Assembly: GCA_030827315.1 (NCBI GenBank)
Contig: JAURER010000004.1
Coordinates: 1 to 64,000, forward strand
DNA length: 64,000 bases
Direction of reading: 5' to 3'
From: Gemmatimonadota bacterium
Lineage (GTDB): Bacteria > Gemmatimonadota > Gemmatimonadetes > Longimicrobiales > Gaopeijiaceae
Shown here: piece by piece, positions 1 through 7,702 of the stretch
How positions within the stretch are numbered: position 1 is the first letter of the stretch
Layout: every line of letters starts with the position of its first letter
Translations under genes and position numbers: made by a program
Notes under the pieces: generated by a model
What the model was told of the DNA's origin: nothing
Databases searched by the model: none
What the model saw: the letters and a program-made list of their open reading frames with translations, nothing else

Positions 1-100
1 ACCCTGCGCCCGGAACGCAGATCGGAGCCGCAGCTCGCGGCCACGACTCCGACTCCGACGTCCCCGGGCTGGAGCCCGTGACCGACGATTGCGCCCCGGA

Positions 101-1456
101 TCAGCCTTGTCCGCCGGGGCGTCTCGCGGCCGACGGGGTCGAACCGCCGCCTGAGGGGCGACGGACCGCCGACGGGGTAGAACCGCCACCGGAGGGGCGT
201 CTCGCAGCCGACGGCGTCGAACCGCCGCCGGAGGGGCGACGGACCGCCGACGGGGTAGAACCGCCCCCGGAACGGGGTCGCGCACCGCCCGAAGAGGGAC
301 GAGCGCTGCCGGCGGCCTCCCGAGAGCCACCGACCGAGTAGCTCGGCACCGGGGCACCGCCGCGCGGCCGGGCCGCTCGGCCCCCGTCGGAAGAGGTGCG
401 CCCCCTGTACCCCGTGCCATTGTAGACGCGACCACCCGAACCGGACCGCGGGGCCACGATCACATACCCTGGGGAATAGCCCCAGTAGCCGTAGCCCGGA
501 TAGCCGTAGCTCCCGTAACCGTAGCTTCCGTAGCCGTAGCGGTAGCGGTACGGCGCATAGCCGTAGTAGCCATAAGGCTCGTCCCAGACCGATCCCCAGA
601 ACGGGTTGAACGCCATGTAGCCCCGGTAGTGCGCGGGCCGCGGCAGTCCCTCCGGCCGCTCCACCGGCCCGGCGGTCTCGACCACGAAGCGTTCTGGATG
701 CGATACGGCGACCACAGCGTCAATGACCTCTTCGGGCACACCCGCGTCGGCGAGCGCGACGAGTTCGCGACCGGTGGGCCGGAAGTTGTCGCGCTTCGCC
801 ACGAGCCACGTCTCGACAGCCTTGGCGTCCATGCGCTGCGAAGCCTCGATGACGTCGTCGAGGTCGAGCGTGGCAGCCGCTGCCGCGCGCGCCGAGCGGA
901 TGGCCATGCCGAGACCCTCGGCCGGATCGACGACACCCTGGTCGGCGATGGGTCCCGCGCCGGCGAGGCGGTACTCCTGGACCCAGGCGAACGGCTCGTC
1001 GCCCGCGTGCACCGTGCGAATGTCCACCCACGTGTCGTCCGCCACGAACGTCATCACGCCGGAGCCCGCTCTCGGCTCGTCCGAGCCGCAGTTGAACTCC
1101 GTGGTCGTGAAAGCGCGGCGCCCGTCTTCGGAGAAGTCCACGCTCTCCCAGCCCGCGCACCCCTCGACGCTCACCTGCTGCCGGCTTCCGTCGGCTACCA
1201 GATGCTCCACCGAGGCCACGACTCCGTCGATGTAGTTGGTGAGTCCCGCTCCCTGCCCGTCGAGCCGGAAGCAAAGCAGACCGGCGTCGTCCTCGCCGCC
1301 AACCGCTTCCCAGCAGCCGACGAACGGGAGCCAACGCGCGTCGACTCCCTCGGCGACCTGCCCGGCCAGCGGCTGGGAGGACGTGGCGACGCAGAGGAAG
1401 GCCGCACCCGCCAGCGCATTCCGTATACACCTCAGTCGGTTCGTCATGGCATGCAT
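101..1456 (-). CDS. Secreted Tyr/Gly-rich protein with C-terminal Ser/Gly/Pro/Arg repeats
   Basis: Family not recognised; 451 aa. I chose the ATG at 1456 because AGGAGG lies 6 nt upstream and overlaps the stop codon of the preceding beta-barrel gene, so translation of the two is probably coupled. The N-terminus is a signal peptide with a hydrophobic stretch ending near PLAGQ. The middle, roughly residues 30-270, is an ordinary mixed domain with several Cys. It is followed by a Tyr/Gly-dense segment (repeated YGY, GSYGY) and a low-complexity tail of four 13-residue units, SGGGSTPSA(V/A)RRP. Such composition is typical of surface or periplasmic proteins, but no function can be assigned. The tail is encoded by an exact-period DNA repeat. 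Confidence 0.75.
   Translation of the reverse strand: MHAMTNRLRCIRNALAGAAFLCVATSSQPLAGQVAEGVDARWLPFVGCWEAVGGEDDAGLLCFRLDGQGAGLTNYIDGVVASVEHLVADGSRQQVSVEGCAGWESVDFSEDGRRAFTTTEFNCGSDEPRAGSGVMTFVADDTWVDIRTVHAGDEPFAWVQEYRLAGAGPIADQGVVDPAEGLGMAIRSARAAAAATLDLDDVIEASQRMDAKAVETWLVAKRDNFRPTGRELVALADAGVPEEVIDAVVAVSHPERFVVETAGPVERPEGLPRPAHYRGYMAFNPFWGSVWDEPYGYYGYAPYRYRYGYGSYGYGSYGYPGYGYWGYSPGYVIVAPRSGSGGRVYNGTGYRGRTSSDGGRAARPRGGAPVPSYSVGGSREAAGSARPSSGGARPRSGGGSTPSAVRRPSGGGSTPSAARRPSGGGSTPSAVRRPSGGGSTPSAARRPGGQG
116..271. repeat. Tandem repeat, 4 x 39 bp, organised as 2 x 78 bp
   Basis: Four in-frame 39-bp units encode SGGGSTPSA(V/A)RRP at the end of the Tyr/Gly-rich secreted protein. Units alternate between a Val and an Ala version, so the true period is 78 bp present twice with few differences. 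This looks like recent duplication of a two-unit block. Confidence 0.85.
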
Positions 1457-1466
1457 CATCTGCCTC

Positions 1467-2225
1467 CTAAAAGCGGATGGCAATCCCACCGGTCAGCGCA
1501 AGACCGTCGAGATCGATGTTGTCGAAACCCACGAACCCACCCTCCATGGGGTCGTCGGCCCAGCTGTAGCGACCTTCGGCCGTCAGGACGAGGTTGTTGC
1601 CGATCGCAACCTCGAGACCGGCGAACGCCCGGGCGAGGAAGGCGCTCGACTCGCTCAGCACCTGATCACGATAGATGTCCAGCGTGTCGTAGTCGATGAA
1701 GTCGCCCTCCTGCGCGAAGTCCCACGAGACGAGACCCAGACCCGCCCCGAAGAAGGGCGTGACCGTGCGCGGAATCCACGCGAACCGTCCGATCTGCCGG
1801 CCCCGGGGAAGCGGGTAGACCCTGACACTCGCGGTGAACGGGATCCGCTGCAGACTCGTGGTCTGCAGGATCGGGCGGTCGTCCGAGTCCACCCAGTCGC
1901 GGTACTCCGACTGCACGGTACTCGACTGAAAGCCCAGGGAGAGCGCGATGTCGGCGTGCTCGTGGACCGCGACGGCGAGCTCGCCGCCCACGTACGGGGC
2001 GTCGAAGGCCCGACGGGAGACCGTGTGTTCCTGGACCACCCAGTCGAAGATCTCGCTTCCGGCCCGCTGGCGCCCGTACCCGGCCTCGAACTTCAGCGTC
2101 ACGGCGGGCGAGCCGAACCGGTAGCCGTCGCCGCCCTGGGCGGCCAGTCCGCCGCAGGCGGCCACGACGAGTCCGGCCGCGAACACGGTCGCGCGCAGAG
2201 CCGCCCGTCCCGTCACTCGGTTCAT
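1467..2225 (-). CDS. Outer-membrane beta-barrel protein
   Basis: A 252-aa secreted protein. A signal peptide (MNRVTGRAALRATVFAAGLV then a small-residue cleavage region AACGGLAAQ) is followed by alternating polar/hydrophobic strands and a C-terminal GGIAIRF. The terminal Phe is the usual outer-membrane barrel-assembly signal. Length and pattern fit the small OmpA-like or 'outer membrane beta-barrel domain' families; no enzymatic motif is visible. The stop codon TAG is embedded in the AGGAGG of the downstream repeat-protein gene, so both are probably one transcript. The Cys in AACGG could alternatively act as a lipobox, but the barrel reading fits better. Confidence 0.75.
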   Translation of the reverse strand: MNRVTGRAALRATVFAAGLVVAACGGLAAQGGDGYRFGSPAVTLKFEAGYGRQRAGSEIFDWVVQEHTVSRRAFDAPYVGGELAVAVHEHADIALSLGFQSSTVQSEYRDWVDSDDRPILQTTSLQRIPFTASVRVYPLPRGRQIGRFAWIPRTVTPFFGAGLGLVSWDFAQEGDFIDYDTLDIYRDQVLSESSAFLARAFAGLEVAIGNNLVLTAEGRYSWADDPMEGGFVGFDNIDLDGLALTGGIAIRF

Positions 2226-2373
2226 GTCCCCCCCGTCCTCGCGCCGGACGTCCGTCGCCCGGTCTTACTCTTCATAATCGCAAGCACCATGCCACCCGGA
2301 CGGACGACGCATGGGCGCGGCACGACCCGGTTCCTTCGCATCGAGATAACTGGAGTATCCCCCCCCGAGGACG

Positions 2374-2399
2374 GACGTGTCCACGGACGGAGACACGTC
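2374..2399 (-). terminator. Weak hairpin just after ispG
   Basis: Inverted repeat GACGTGTC / GACACGTC with a 10-nt loop, 4 nt beyond the ispG stop codon. No T-tract follows on the minus strand, so it may be an mRNA 3'-end stabiliser rather than an intrinsic terminator. Confidence 0.35.
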
Positions 2400-2403
2400 A
2401 CCA

Positions 2404-3642
2404 TTAACCCGCCTCCACCTTCTCCCGCGCGCCGCCGTACGTGCGCACCACGTACTCGCGCAGGATCTCCTTGAAGTCGTCGACCAGCCCTTCCCCCTTC
2501 AGCGTGACGGTATGCTGTCCGTCCACGTACACGGGGGCCTTCGGCTCCTCGAATGTGCCCGGCAGCGAGATGCCGATATTGGCATGCTTCGACTCGCCAG
2601 GCCCGTTCACGACGCACCCCATCACGGCGACATCCATCTCCTCGACCCCAGGGTACTCGAGACGCCACTGCGGCATCATCTCCCTGAGGTAGCCCGTGAT
2701 GTCCTCGGCCATCTCCTGGAAGAAGGTGCTGGTGGTACGACCGCACCCGGGGCACGACGTGACCTGCGGCTCGAAGTGCCGGATGCCGAGCGACTGCAGT
2801 ACCTGCTGCGCCACCCGCACCTCCTCGGCGCGGTCGCCGCCCGGCCTGGGCGTCAGGGAAACGCGGATGGTGTCCCCGATCCCGTCGAGGAGAAGGGGCG
2901 CGAGGCCGGCCGTGGTCGCCACGACGCCCTTGGCGCCGAGCCCCGCCTCCGTGAGGCCAAGGTGGAGGGGATAGTCGCACCGGCCAGCCAGCATCCTGTA
3001 CACGGCGATCAGCTCGCGGACCGAGGAGACCTTGGTCGAGATCACGATGCGGTCGTGGCCCAGGCCGATCTCCTCGGCCAGCGCCGCAGAACGCAGGGCG
3101 CTCTCGACGAGTGCCTCCAGCAGGACCTCCTGTGCATCCTTCGGCTGAGGGCGTGCCGCGTTTTCGTCCATCAGCTCGGTGAGCAGACGCTGGTCCAGCG
3201 AGCCCCAGTTGACACCGATGCGCACCGGCTTGGCGTATTCGATCGCCACTTCGACGATCTGCGTGAAGTTCGCGTCGCGGTGCTTCGTGCCCACGTTGCC
3301 CGGGTTGATGCGCAGCTTGGCCAGCGCCCGCGCCGTCTCCGGGTACCGGGTCAGGAGAAGGTGCCCGTTGTAGTGGAAGTCGCCGACCACAGGGGTCCGA
3401 TACCCGGCCGCACGGAGGCGCGACACGATCTCCGGGACCGCCTGGGCCGCATCGTCGTTGTTGACCGTGACCCGCACGAGCTCGCTGCCGGCGTCGGCCA
3501 GCAGACGGACCTGATCGAAGGTCGCCTGCACGTCCGCGGTGTCGGTGTTGGTCATGGACTGGACGACGACCGGGGCGTCGCCACCGATCCTCACGCCGTC
3601 GACGTCCACCGCGACGGCCCTTCTGCGCTCGACCGGGATCAA
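2404..3642 (-). CDS. ispG: 4-hydroxy-3-methylbut-2-en-1-yl diphosphate synthase (flavodoxin/ferredoxin)
   Basis: IspG (GcpE) converts MEcPP to HMBPP in the MEP isoprenoid pathway using a [4Fe-4S] cluster. The N-terminal TIM barrel shows [32 protein letters not shown] and HLGLTEAG. The C-terminal cluster domain shows [11 protein letters not shown] and [10 protein letters not shown], supplying the Cys and Glu ligands. I chose the TTG at 3642 (GAGG 6 nt upstream, start Leu-Ile-Pro-Val-Glu), giving 412 aa, a normal length. The open frame extends about 70 codons further upstream but that stretch is Arg-rich and unlike the family. No operon partner is evident; the next gene lies 178 bp downstream. 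Confidence 0.95.
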   Translation of the reverse strand: MIPVERRRAVAVDVDGVRIGGDAPVVVQSMTNTDTADVQATFDQVRLLADAGSELVRVTVNNDDAAQAVPEIVSRLRAAGYRTPVVGDFHYNGHLLLTRYPETARALAKLRINPGNVGTKHRDANFTQIVEVAIEYAKPVRIGVNWGSLDQRLLTELMDENAARPQPKDAQEVLLEALVESALRSAALAEEIGLGHDRIVISTKVSSVRELIAVYRMLAGRCDYPLHLGLTEAGLGAKGVVATTAGLAPLLLDGIGDTIRVSLTPRPGGDRAEEVRVAQQVLQSLGIRHFEPQVTSCPGCGRTTSTFFQEMAEDITGYLREMMPQWRLEYPGVEEMDVAVMGCVVNGPGESKHANIGISLPGTFEEPKAPVYVDGQHTVTLKGEGLVDDFKEILREYVVRTYGGAREKVEAG

Positions 3643-4160
3643 GAGAAACCTCGGGGATTGGGCACGGATGCACCGGGTACCCCGCCCCCGGCGCGTCGTT
3701 CGCCATCCGAGGCCAGCGGGACGCTCGAATCTACCCGAGCGGCGGCGCGCCACCAACCGAGCGCGCGCGGGAGCCCGGTCGTCCGACTGCGGCGGAGCCT
3801 CCCGCCCCGGTGACCCCCTTCCCAGCAGCGGTGCGTTATCGGCGCGCAATCACCCTCTGGGATTCGGAATTACGGATCCCGATCCCTGCGGGGGGGGTCG
3901 CACGACGGCAGAGCCGTACCGTGCCCATTCGACCGTGCGGAGGGCACCGTCGAATCGCCGGGCATCGGCCCCTATTCCTCCGCTGGTATGGGTTTTCCGG
4001 ACCCAGGCTCCGCCGCGCGATCCGCCGGGAACCGCTGCACCAAGGACCCGGCACGGACCGGCCCCCGAGGCGACAAACCCCCGTCTCCCAGAAAAAAAAC
4101 ATTTGTTTACCATCAGCCCGCGTGTATTTTTCGCCCAATTTCCTCTGGCATCGACGAGCC
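3643..4160. other. 518-bp intergenic region between ispG and the MORN lipoprotein gene
   Basis: This is the divergent spacer between ispG (minus) and the MORN gene (plus). I see no convincing gene; short open frames on both strands are Arg/Pro-rich. Its right end is unusually AT-rich for this window (a run of A, then TTTGTTT and TATTTTT near 4092-4131) and holds the best promoter candidate. The ispG promoter presumably lies in the left part, but I cannot point to clear boxes. Confidence 0.6.
4103..4130 (+). promoter_or_regulatory. Candidate sigma70-type promoter for the MORN lipoprotein gene
   Basis: TTGTTT (4103-4108) and TATTTT (4125-4130) are separated by 16 bp, in an AT-rich patch 31 bp before the ATG at 4161. 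Supported only by box similarity and base composition. Confidence 0.45.
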
Positions 4161-4853
4161 ATGTCCAAATCAGCCCCAATCTCCGTCACACCCCGCCCGC
4201 TCGGCGCTGTCCGAACGGTCGGCACGTTCGCGGCGACCGCGGTCCTGTTGGCCCTGGCAGCGTGCACGGGCCGCGAAGGGCGCTCCGTCGACGAGCTTGT
4301 GCTCGACGATGGCCGCTACCTCGAGCCCGAAACCATGCGTCCCTACTCCGGCCTCGCGTTCGCGACGTTCAACGACCAGCCCAGCGTGGTGGCCCAGCGC
4401 CTGAGCCTGCGCGACGGCGCGTACCATGGCCCCTTCGAGGCGTACTTCGACAACCGCAAGCTCATCGCCCGCGAGTACTACGAGAACGGCGTCCGCCACG
4501 GTGCGTACCGCTGGTACTTCGAGGACGGCGAGCTCTTCGAGGAGGGCACGTTCGAAAACGGCCTTCGCGAGGGTCCGTACCGCGCCTACTGGGACACGGG
4601 TGACCTGTACGAAGAGGGCACCTACCGCAACGGGGACTTCGACGGCCCCCGTCGCTGGTACAAGGACGGCCGAATGATCGAGGAGGTCACGTACCAGGAC
4701 GGCGTCCTTCATGGCCTGTACGAGCGCTACCGGGAAGACGGCTCGGTGGACCTCAAGGGCGTGCTCGAACAGGGCGAGCCGTGCGGAATCTGGTTCGAGG
4801 CAGAGCGGACCATCCGGCACCCAGCCTGCGGAGCGCCGAGCGTCACAGAGTAA
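4161..4853 (+). CDS. MORN-repeat (YwqK-type) lipoprotein
   Basis: A 230-aa lipoprotein. The ATG at 4161 gives a signal peptide ending in the lipobox LAAC, so the protein should be membrane-anchored. After the anchor come about six tandem MORN_2-type units of the form G-x-Y/G-P-Y-x-x-Y/W-x-x-D/N-G-x-L-x-x-E-x-x-Y-x-x-G (for example DGAYHGPFEAYFDN, NGVRHGAYRWYFEDG, NGLREGPYRAYWDTG). YwqK-family repeats are often labelled 'toxin-antitoxin YwqK family antitoxin', but nothing here indicates a toxin. The gene is monocistronic, with its own AT-rich promoter and a strong terminator. The molecular role is unknown. Confidence 0.8.
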   Translation: MSKSAPISVTPRPLGAVRTVGTFAATAVLLALAACTGREGRSVDELVLDDGRYLEPETMRPYSGLAFATFNDQPSVVAQRLSLRDGAYHGPFEAYFDNRKLIAREYYENGVRHGAYRWYFEDGELFEEGTFENGLREGPYRAYWDTGDLYEEGTYRNGDFDGPRRWYKDGRMIEEVTYQDGVLHGLYERYREDGSVDLKGVLEQGEPCGIWFEAERTIRHPACGAPSVTE

Positions 4854-4882
4854 TCGGGCGGATCCTCCCGCCGGAAGCGCCG

Positions 4883-4920
4883 AAGCGGCAGGGGCACCCG
4901 CCCCTGCCGCTTTTCGTTTT
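4883..4920 (+). terminator. Strong rho-independent terminator after the MORN gene
   Basis: A perfect 13-bp stem (AAGCGGCAGGGGC / GCCCCTGCCGCTT) with a 4-nt ACCC loop is followed by TTTTCGTTTT, 30 nt past the plus-strand stop codon. It also separates this gene from the convergent hydrolase gene. Confidence 0.9.
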
Positions 4921-4944
4921 CACCCGCCCGATCCGGCGGTGGAG

Positions 4945-6033
4945 TCAGCGCTCCGAGCTCGACGTCCTCCACGCCTGGTCCGCCGGGACCTCCGGATCCG
5001 ACCGCAGGAAGCGGATGAGCTCCTCGTGGTATTCTTCGGGATTATCGAAATGAGGGGCATGGCCGACGTCCGGAAACAGCACGAGTTCTGCGTTCTGGAG
5101 CTCCTCGGCCACGTGGCGCGCGAGGGCCGGGTAGTCATCGACGAGCCGGTCATCCGCACCGCCGATGACCAGTGCCTTGGTGGCGATGTGGCGCCACTCG
5201 TACACCACCGGGTCCTCGTAGAGGATGCGACGCTGCGCCGCCCGCACCCGCGCCATGCGGGGCCAGTCCCCACCCAGCGTCAGCCCATACTGGACCTCGA
5301 CCCACTTCAGGTACTCGGGCTTCCATCCGCGGGGGTAGTAGCGAACGTGCCCCGCGAGCACCGACGCATAGGTCGTGGCCAGGGCGCTGCGGTATGACTC
5401 TTCGGGATCATCCCACCCCCGGCCCGGCCGTGGATCGGTGAGTCCGATCTGGTTGACCATGACCACGTGCGAAGAGGCCTCGGGATACGTGAATGCGAAG
5501 CGGGTCGCCACCATCCCGCCCATCGAATGCCCCACGATCGCCGCCCGTTCGATCCCGAGGTGATCGAGCAGCGCCTTGGTGTGGCGCGCCGGCATGTGGA
5601 GGTTGTAGTGCACGTCCGGCTTCGAAGACCGCCCGTAGCCTAGCCTGTCGACTGCGAGCACGCGGAATCCGGCGTCGGCGAGGGCCTCGATGGTCGGCTC
5701 GTACGCCGCCGCGAAGAAGTTCATCCCGTGAAGGATCACGACCGTGCGCCCGTTGGCCGCGCCGCGTGGCGCGACGTCCATGTACGCCATCCGGTGATCC
5801 TGCCCGTACAGCCTCACCTCGAGGTACTGCACCGGAAAGGGATAGTCGACGTTGCTGTAATCGATGGCGGTCGGACCCCATTCGGCGGGGGCGGCCGCCG
5901 GAGGCGCGTCCTGCGCGACGAGCGCGAGCGCCGGAACCGAGACGAGGAGAGCCGTCAGAAGTGCGGATCGAATCACGGGGCGCGTGGTGGAAGACGGGGG
6001 CGCGCCGTGCGGAGGCACGGCGATCGTTCGCAC
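4945..6033 (-). CDS. Exported alpha/beta-hydrolase
   Basis: A 362-aa alpha/beta-hydrolase with an N-terminal hydrophobic signal segment (residues about 22-40, LLTALLVSVPALALVAQ), so probably periplasmic. The catalytic triad can be read directly: nucleophile Ser170 in GHSMGG, acid Asp294 or Asp295 in GGADDRLV, and His325 in VGHAPHFDNP. The oxyanion motif is HGMNFF (102-107). The pattern resembles haloalkane-dehalogenase/epoxide-hydrolase-like esterases with a DRLGYGRSSKP strand, but the substrate cannot be predicted. It lies between a convergent terminator and a lipoprotein gene read in the same direction. Confidence 0.85.
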   Translation of the reverse strand: MRTIAVPPHGAPPSSTTRPVIRSALLTALLVSVPALALVAQDAPPAAAPAEWGPTAIDYSNVDYPFPVQYLEVRLYGQDHRMAYMDVAPRGAANGRTVVILHGMNFFAAAYEPTIEALADAGFRVLAVDRLGYGRSSKPDVHYNLHMPARHTKALLDHLGIERAAIVGHSMGGMVATRFAFTYPEASSHVVMVNQIGLTDPRPGRGWDDPEESYRSALATTYASVLAGHVRYYPRGWKPEYLKWVEVQYGLTLGGDWPRMARVRAAQRRILYEDPVVYEWRHIATKALVIGGADDRLVDDYPALARHVAEELQNAELVLFPDVGHAPHFDNPEEYHEELIRFLRSDPEVPADQAWRTSSSER

Positions 6034-6073
6034 ATTCGACGCGTCCCGCCGCGTCCTGTCAATCGGACCGAGG

Positions 6074-6937
6074 CTACCGGTAGGTCAGATCGACCACGCC
6101 CTCCGTCACCAGTACGGTCGTTCGGCCGTCGGGAGCCTTCTGCCCTTCCACGATCGGGTTGCCGCGGAACGAGAACGTGGCCCGTACCCGATCGACCCCG
6201 ATCGCCTGCAGCGTGAACGTACCGGTCGGAGACAACCGATCGGTGTTGAACCCCAGAAAGCCGGCGTCGCCCGGGTGCGTGTGATGGAAGCCGTAGAAGG
6301 TGTTCCGCGCCCCAGGCACGTTGTTCACGGCGAACGTGCCGGGCGCGAGTGGGTCCGGGGAGCCGTCGACACGTAACACGAGCTCGGCGGGGCCGAGGGC
6401 ACAGGTGTCGCAGGGGACCGTGAAGCTCGTGATCTCGAGCCGCCCCGAGGCGACGACCATTTCGACGCGCACCCCGCCGAAGCTCCGGGGCGCGCCGTCG
6501 ACCAGCGCCGACAGCGTCCCCTCCCAGGCGCCCCACCCGTAGCCTGCGCAGGAGCGACCTGTCGACCGAGGGCGGAAGACCACGCGTCCGACCGCGCTGG
6601 TCAGGACCAGGCTGTCGGCGTAGGCCTCGTACGCGTAGCTGCGGCGGTCCGCGTTCGGCGGACCCCCGGGGGGAGTGAGCGCGAGGCTCAGCGTCGTGCC
6701 CTCCGCTCCCCACGTGCCCGTGGCGGCCGAGCACGAACGGGCAGCGAGGTCGGCCTCGACCACGACCGCCGATCCGTCTGCATTCAACTCCAGCGTCGTC
6801 TCGAAGGCACCCGGCGTGGTCGCCTCCCAGATGCCGTCGGGCTCGACGGAATCGAGCACGGGCTCCGTCGTGCCGCACGCCGCCAAACCGAGGGCGGCGA
6901 GGACGACGGCGAACGATCGGACACGGACGGCAGGCAT
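6074..6937 (-). CDS. Hypothetical lipoprotein
   Basis: Family not recognised. The Met at 6937 gives a short signal peptide with lipobox LAAC and a 287-aa product; a GTG 12 nt upstream is possible. The mature part is beta-rich, with many Thr, Val and Gly, aromatic-ending strands and one CDTC pair, and begins with the DGIWEAT-type opening common in small lipocalin-like or 'DUF' lipoproteins. It is read in the same direction as the preceding mer-like module, 85 bp downstream of it, but no functional link is visible. Confidence 0.6.
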   Translation of the reverse strand: MPAVRVRSFAVVLAALGLAACGTTEPVLDSVEPDGIWEATTPGAFETTLELNADGSAVVVEADLAARSCSAATGTWGAEGTTLSLALTPPGGPPNADRRSYAYEAYADSLVLTSAVGRVVFRPRSTGRSCAGYGWGAWEGTLSALVDGAPRSFGGVRVEMVVASGRLEITSFTVPCDTCALGPAELVLRVDGSPDPLAPGTFAVNNVPGARNTFYGFHHTHPGDAGFLGFNTDRLSPTGTFTLQAIGVDRVRATFSFRGNPIVEGQKAPDGRTTVLVTEGVVDLTYR

Positions 6938-7022
6938 GCAGGCAAGCACCCCGGGAGGCGGGGACGGTTCCGCTCGCCCCTCCCGGGCAGCGATGCTCCC
7001 ACGGAAGCGATCGCGGGCTCCG

Positions 7023-7307
7023 CTATGCCAGGGCCGCCGTGATCACCTCCACCGAGGGTGCTCCGTCGGCCCGGCAGGCCATGGCCACGGCCCCGTGACC
7101 TTCACCGGTGACGTCGCGACCCTCCACCAGGACGGTAGGAGATCCGTGCCGGCGGAACTGTTGCGGCGTCGACTCGGACATCAGGTCCCACTCGGACCAC
7201 GTCCATCCGAAACCCAGCGCCTCGACGGCCGTCCTGAGGTTCTCTCTGGCGAGGATGGCGTGGGGACACCCCTCGAAGTACACGAGATCGATCCGAGGGG
7301 CTCTCAT
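7023..7307 (-). CDS. Thioredoxin-fold protein of the mer-like module
   Basis: A 94-aa single-domain protein. It opens with a beta strand and a redox-type turn, LVYFEGCPHAILA (Cys14), and has the cis-Pro loop GSPTVLVEG, the pattern of small thioredoxin-like proteins annotated next to mercury or alkylmercury genes. There is one Cys in the active turn (CPHA) instead of CxxC. Its ATG overlaps the stop of the merP-like gene (ATGA), and it has no good ribosome-binding site of its own. Its translation should therefore depend on ribosomes that have read through the UGA of that gene. A role in reducing or accepting metal from the partner is inference. Confidence 0.75.
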   Translation of the reverse strand: MRAPRIDLVYFEGCPHAILARENLRTAVEALGFGWTWSEWDLMSESTPQQFRRHGSPTVLVEGRDVTGEGHGAVAMACRADGAPSVEVITAALA

Positions 7308-7687
7308 CGGGACGGACTTTCAACCCGTGGGGTCGCCGAGAACTCCGTCAGCCTCTCCAACTCCGCTATGATCTCCTCAACGGACGTGCGCGTGGTGTCG
7401 AAGGTGACGAACCCCTCGGCACGGCCGTACGAGAAGGTCGCACCGGTCACGCCGTCGATCCGCTCTACGGCCACCCGGGCCGCCGTGGCACATGCGTCTC
7501 AGGTCATGCCCGTCACTTCGAGCGCGATCGTGGCATACGGCCCTTGCGGCTCGGCCTGCCCTGCGGACATCGCGGCGTGCTTCGAGTCGGCATGCTTCGA
7601 AGACGCCTCGTCATCGTGCCCAGGGATCTGGAGCAGGACCCCTCCCCCGATGAGCACCACGACGGCCGCCCACTGTTTCCAACCCAT
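7304..7687 (-). CDS. merP: MerP-like metal-binding protein containing selenocysteine (in-frame UGA)
   Basis: A 127-aa periplasmic heavy-metal-associated (HMA) protein if the UGA at 7499-7501 is read as Sec. Residues 1-23 are a signal/anchor segment, followed by a His-containing linker (HDDEASSKHADSKHAAM). The HMA domain starts at ATIALEVTGMT, continues U63-DAC66, and goes on as ATAARVAVERIDGVTGA, FVTFDTTRTSVEEII and AELERL. MerP and related chaperones have GMTCxxC here, so Sec replaces exactly the first metal-binding Cys. The frame after UGA stays open for 64 codons with normal HMA sequence and ends in an ATGA overlap with the next gene. A good Shine-Dalgarno (GGAAGGG) precedes the ATG 15 nt after merT. 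Binding of Hg(II) is inferred from the family and from neighbouring merT. Confidence 0.85.
7461..7492 (-). promoter_or_regulatory. Candidate bacterial SECIS element
   Basis: Directly 3' of the UGA the mRNA can fold into a hairpin. ACGGC pairs with GCCGU, closing a 10-nt loop that begins with GG, 18 nt after the UGA. The stem extends outward with two mismatches. An alternative stem is GCCAC / GUGGC with a loop also starting GG. A G-starting apical loop at this distance matches the loose bSECIS consensus. Folding was done by eye; no energy was computed. Confidence 0.6.
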
Positions 7688-7702
7688 CTTGAACCCTTCC
7701 GG

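Noticed and set aside
1-100. Possible gene end at the left edge (plus strand, stop at 79-81)
   Set aside because: About 26 Thr/Pro/Arg-rich codons without recognisable family; too short to support.
116-271. CRISPR array
   Set aside because: The 39-bp units are contiguous without spacers and encode an in-frame protein repeat.
7499-7501. UGA as a normal stop or a broken merP pseudogene
   Set aside because: The frame continues with intact HMA sequence, the stop sits exactly on a metal Cys, the true end couples to the next gene, and selA is present. A pseudogene would not be expected to keep all of these.
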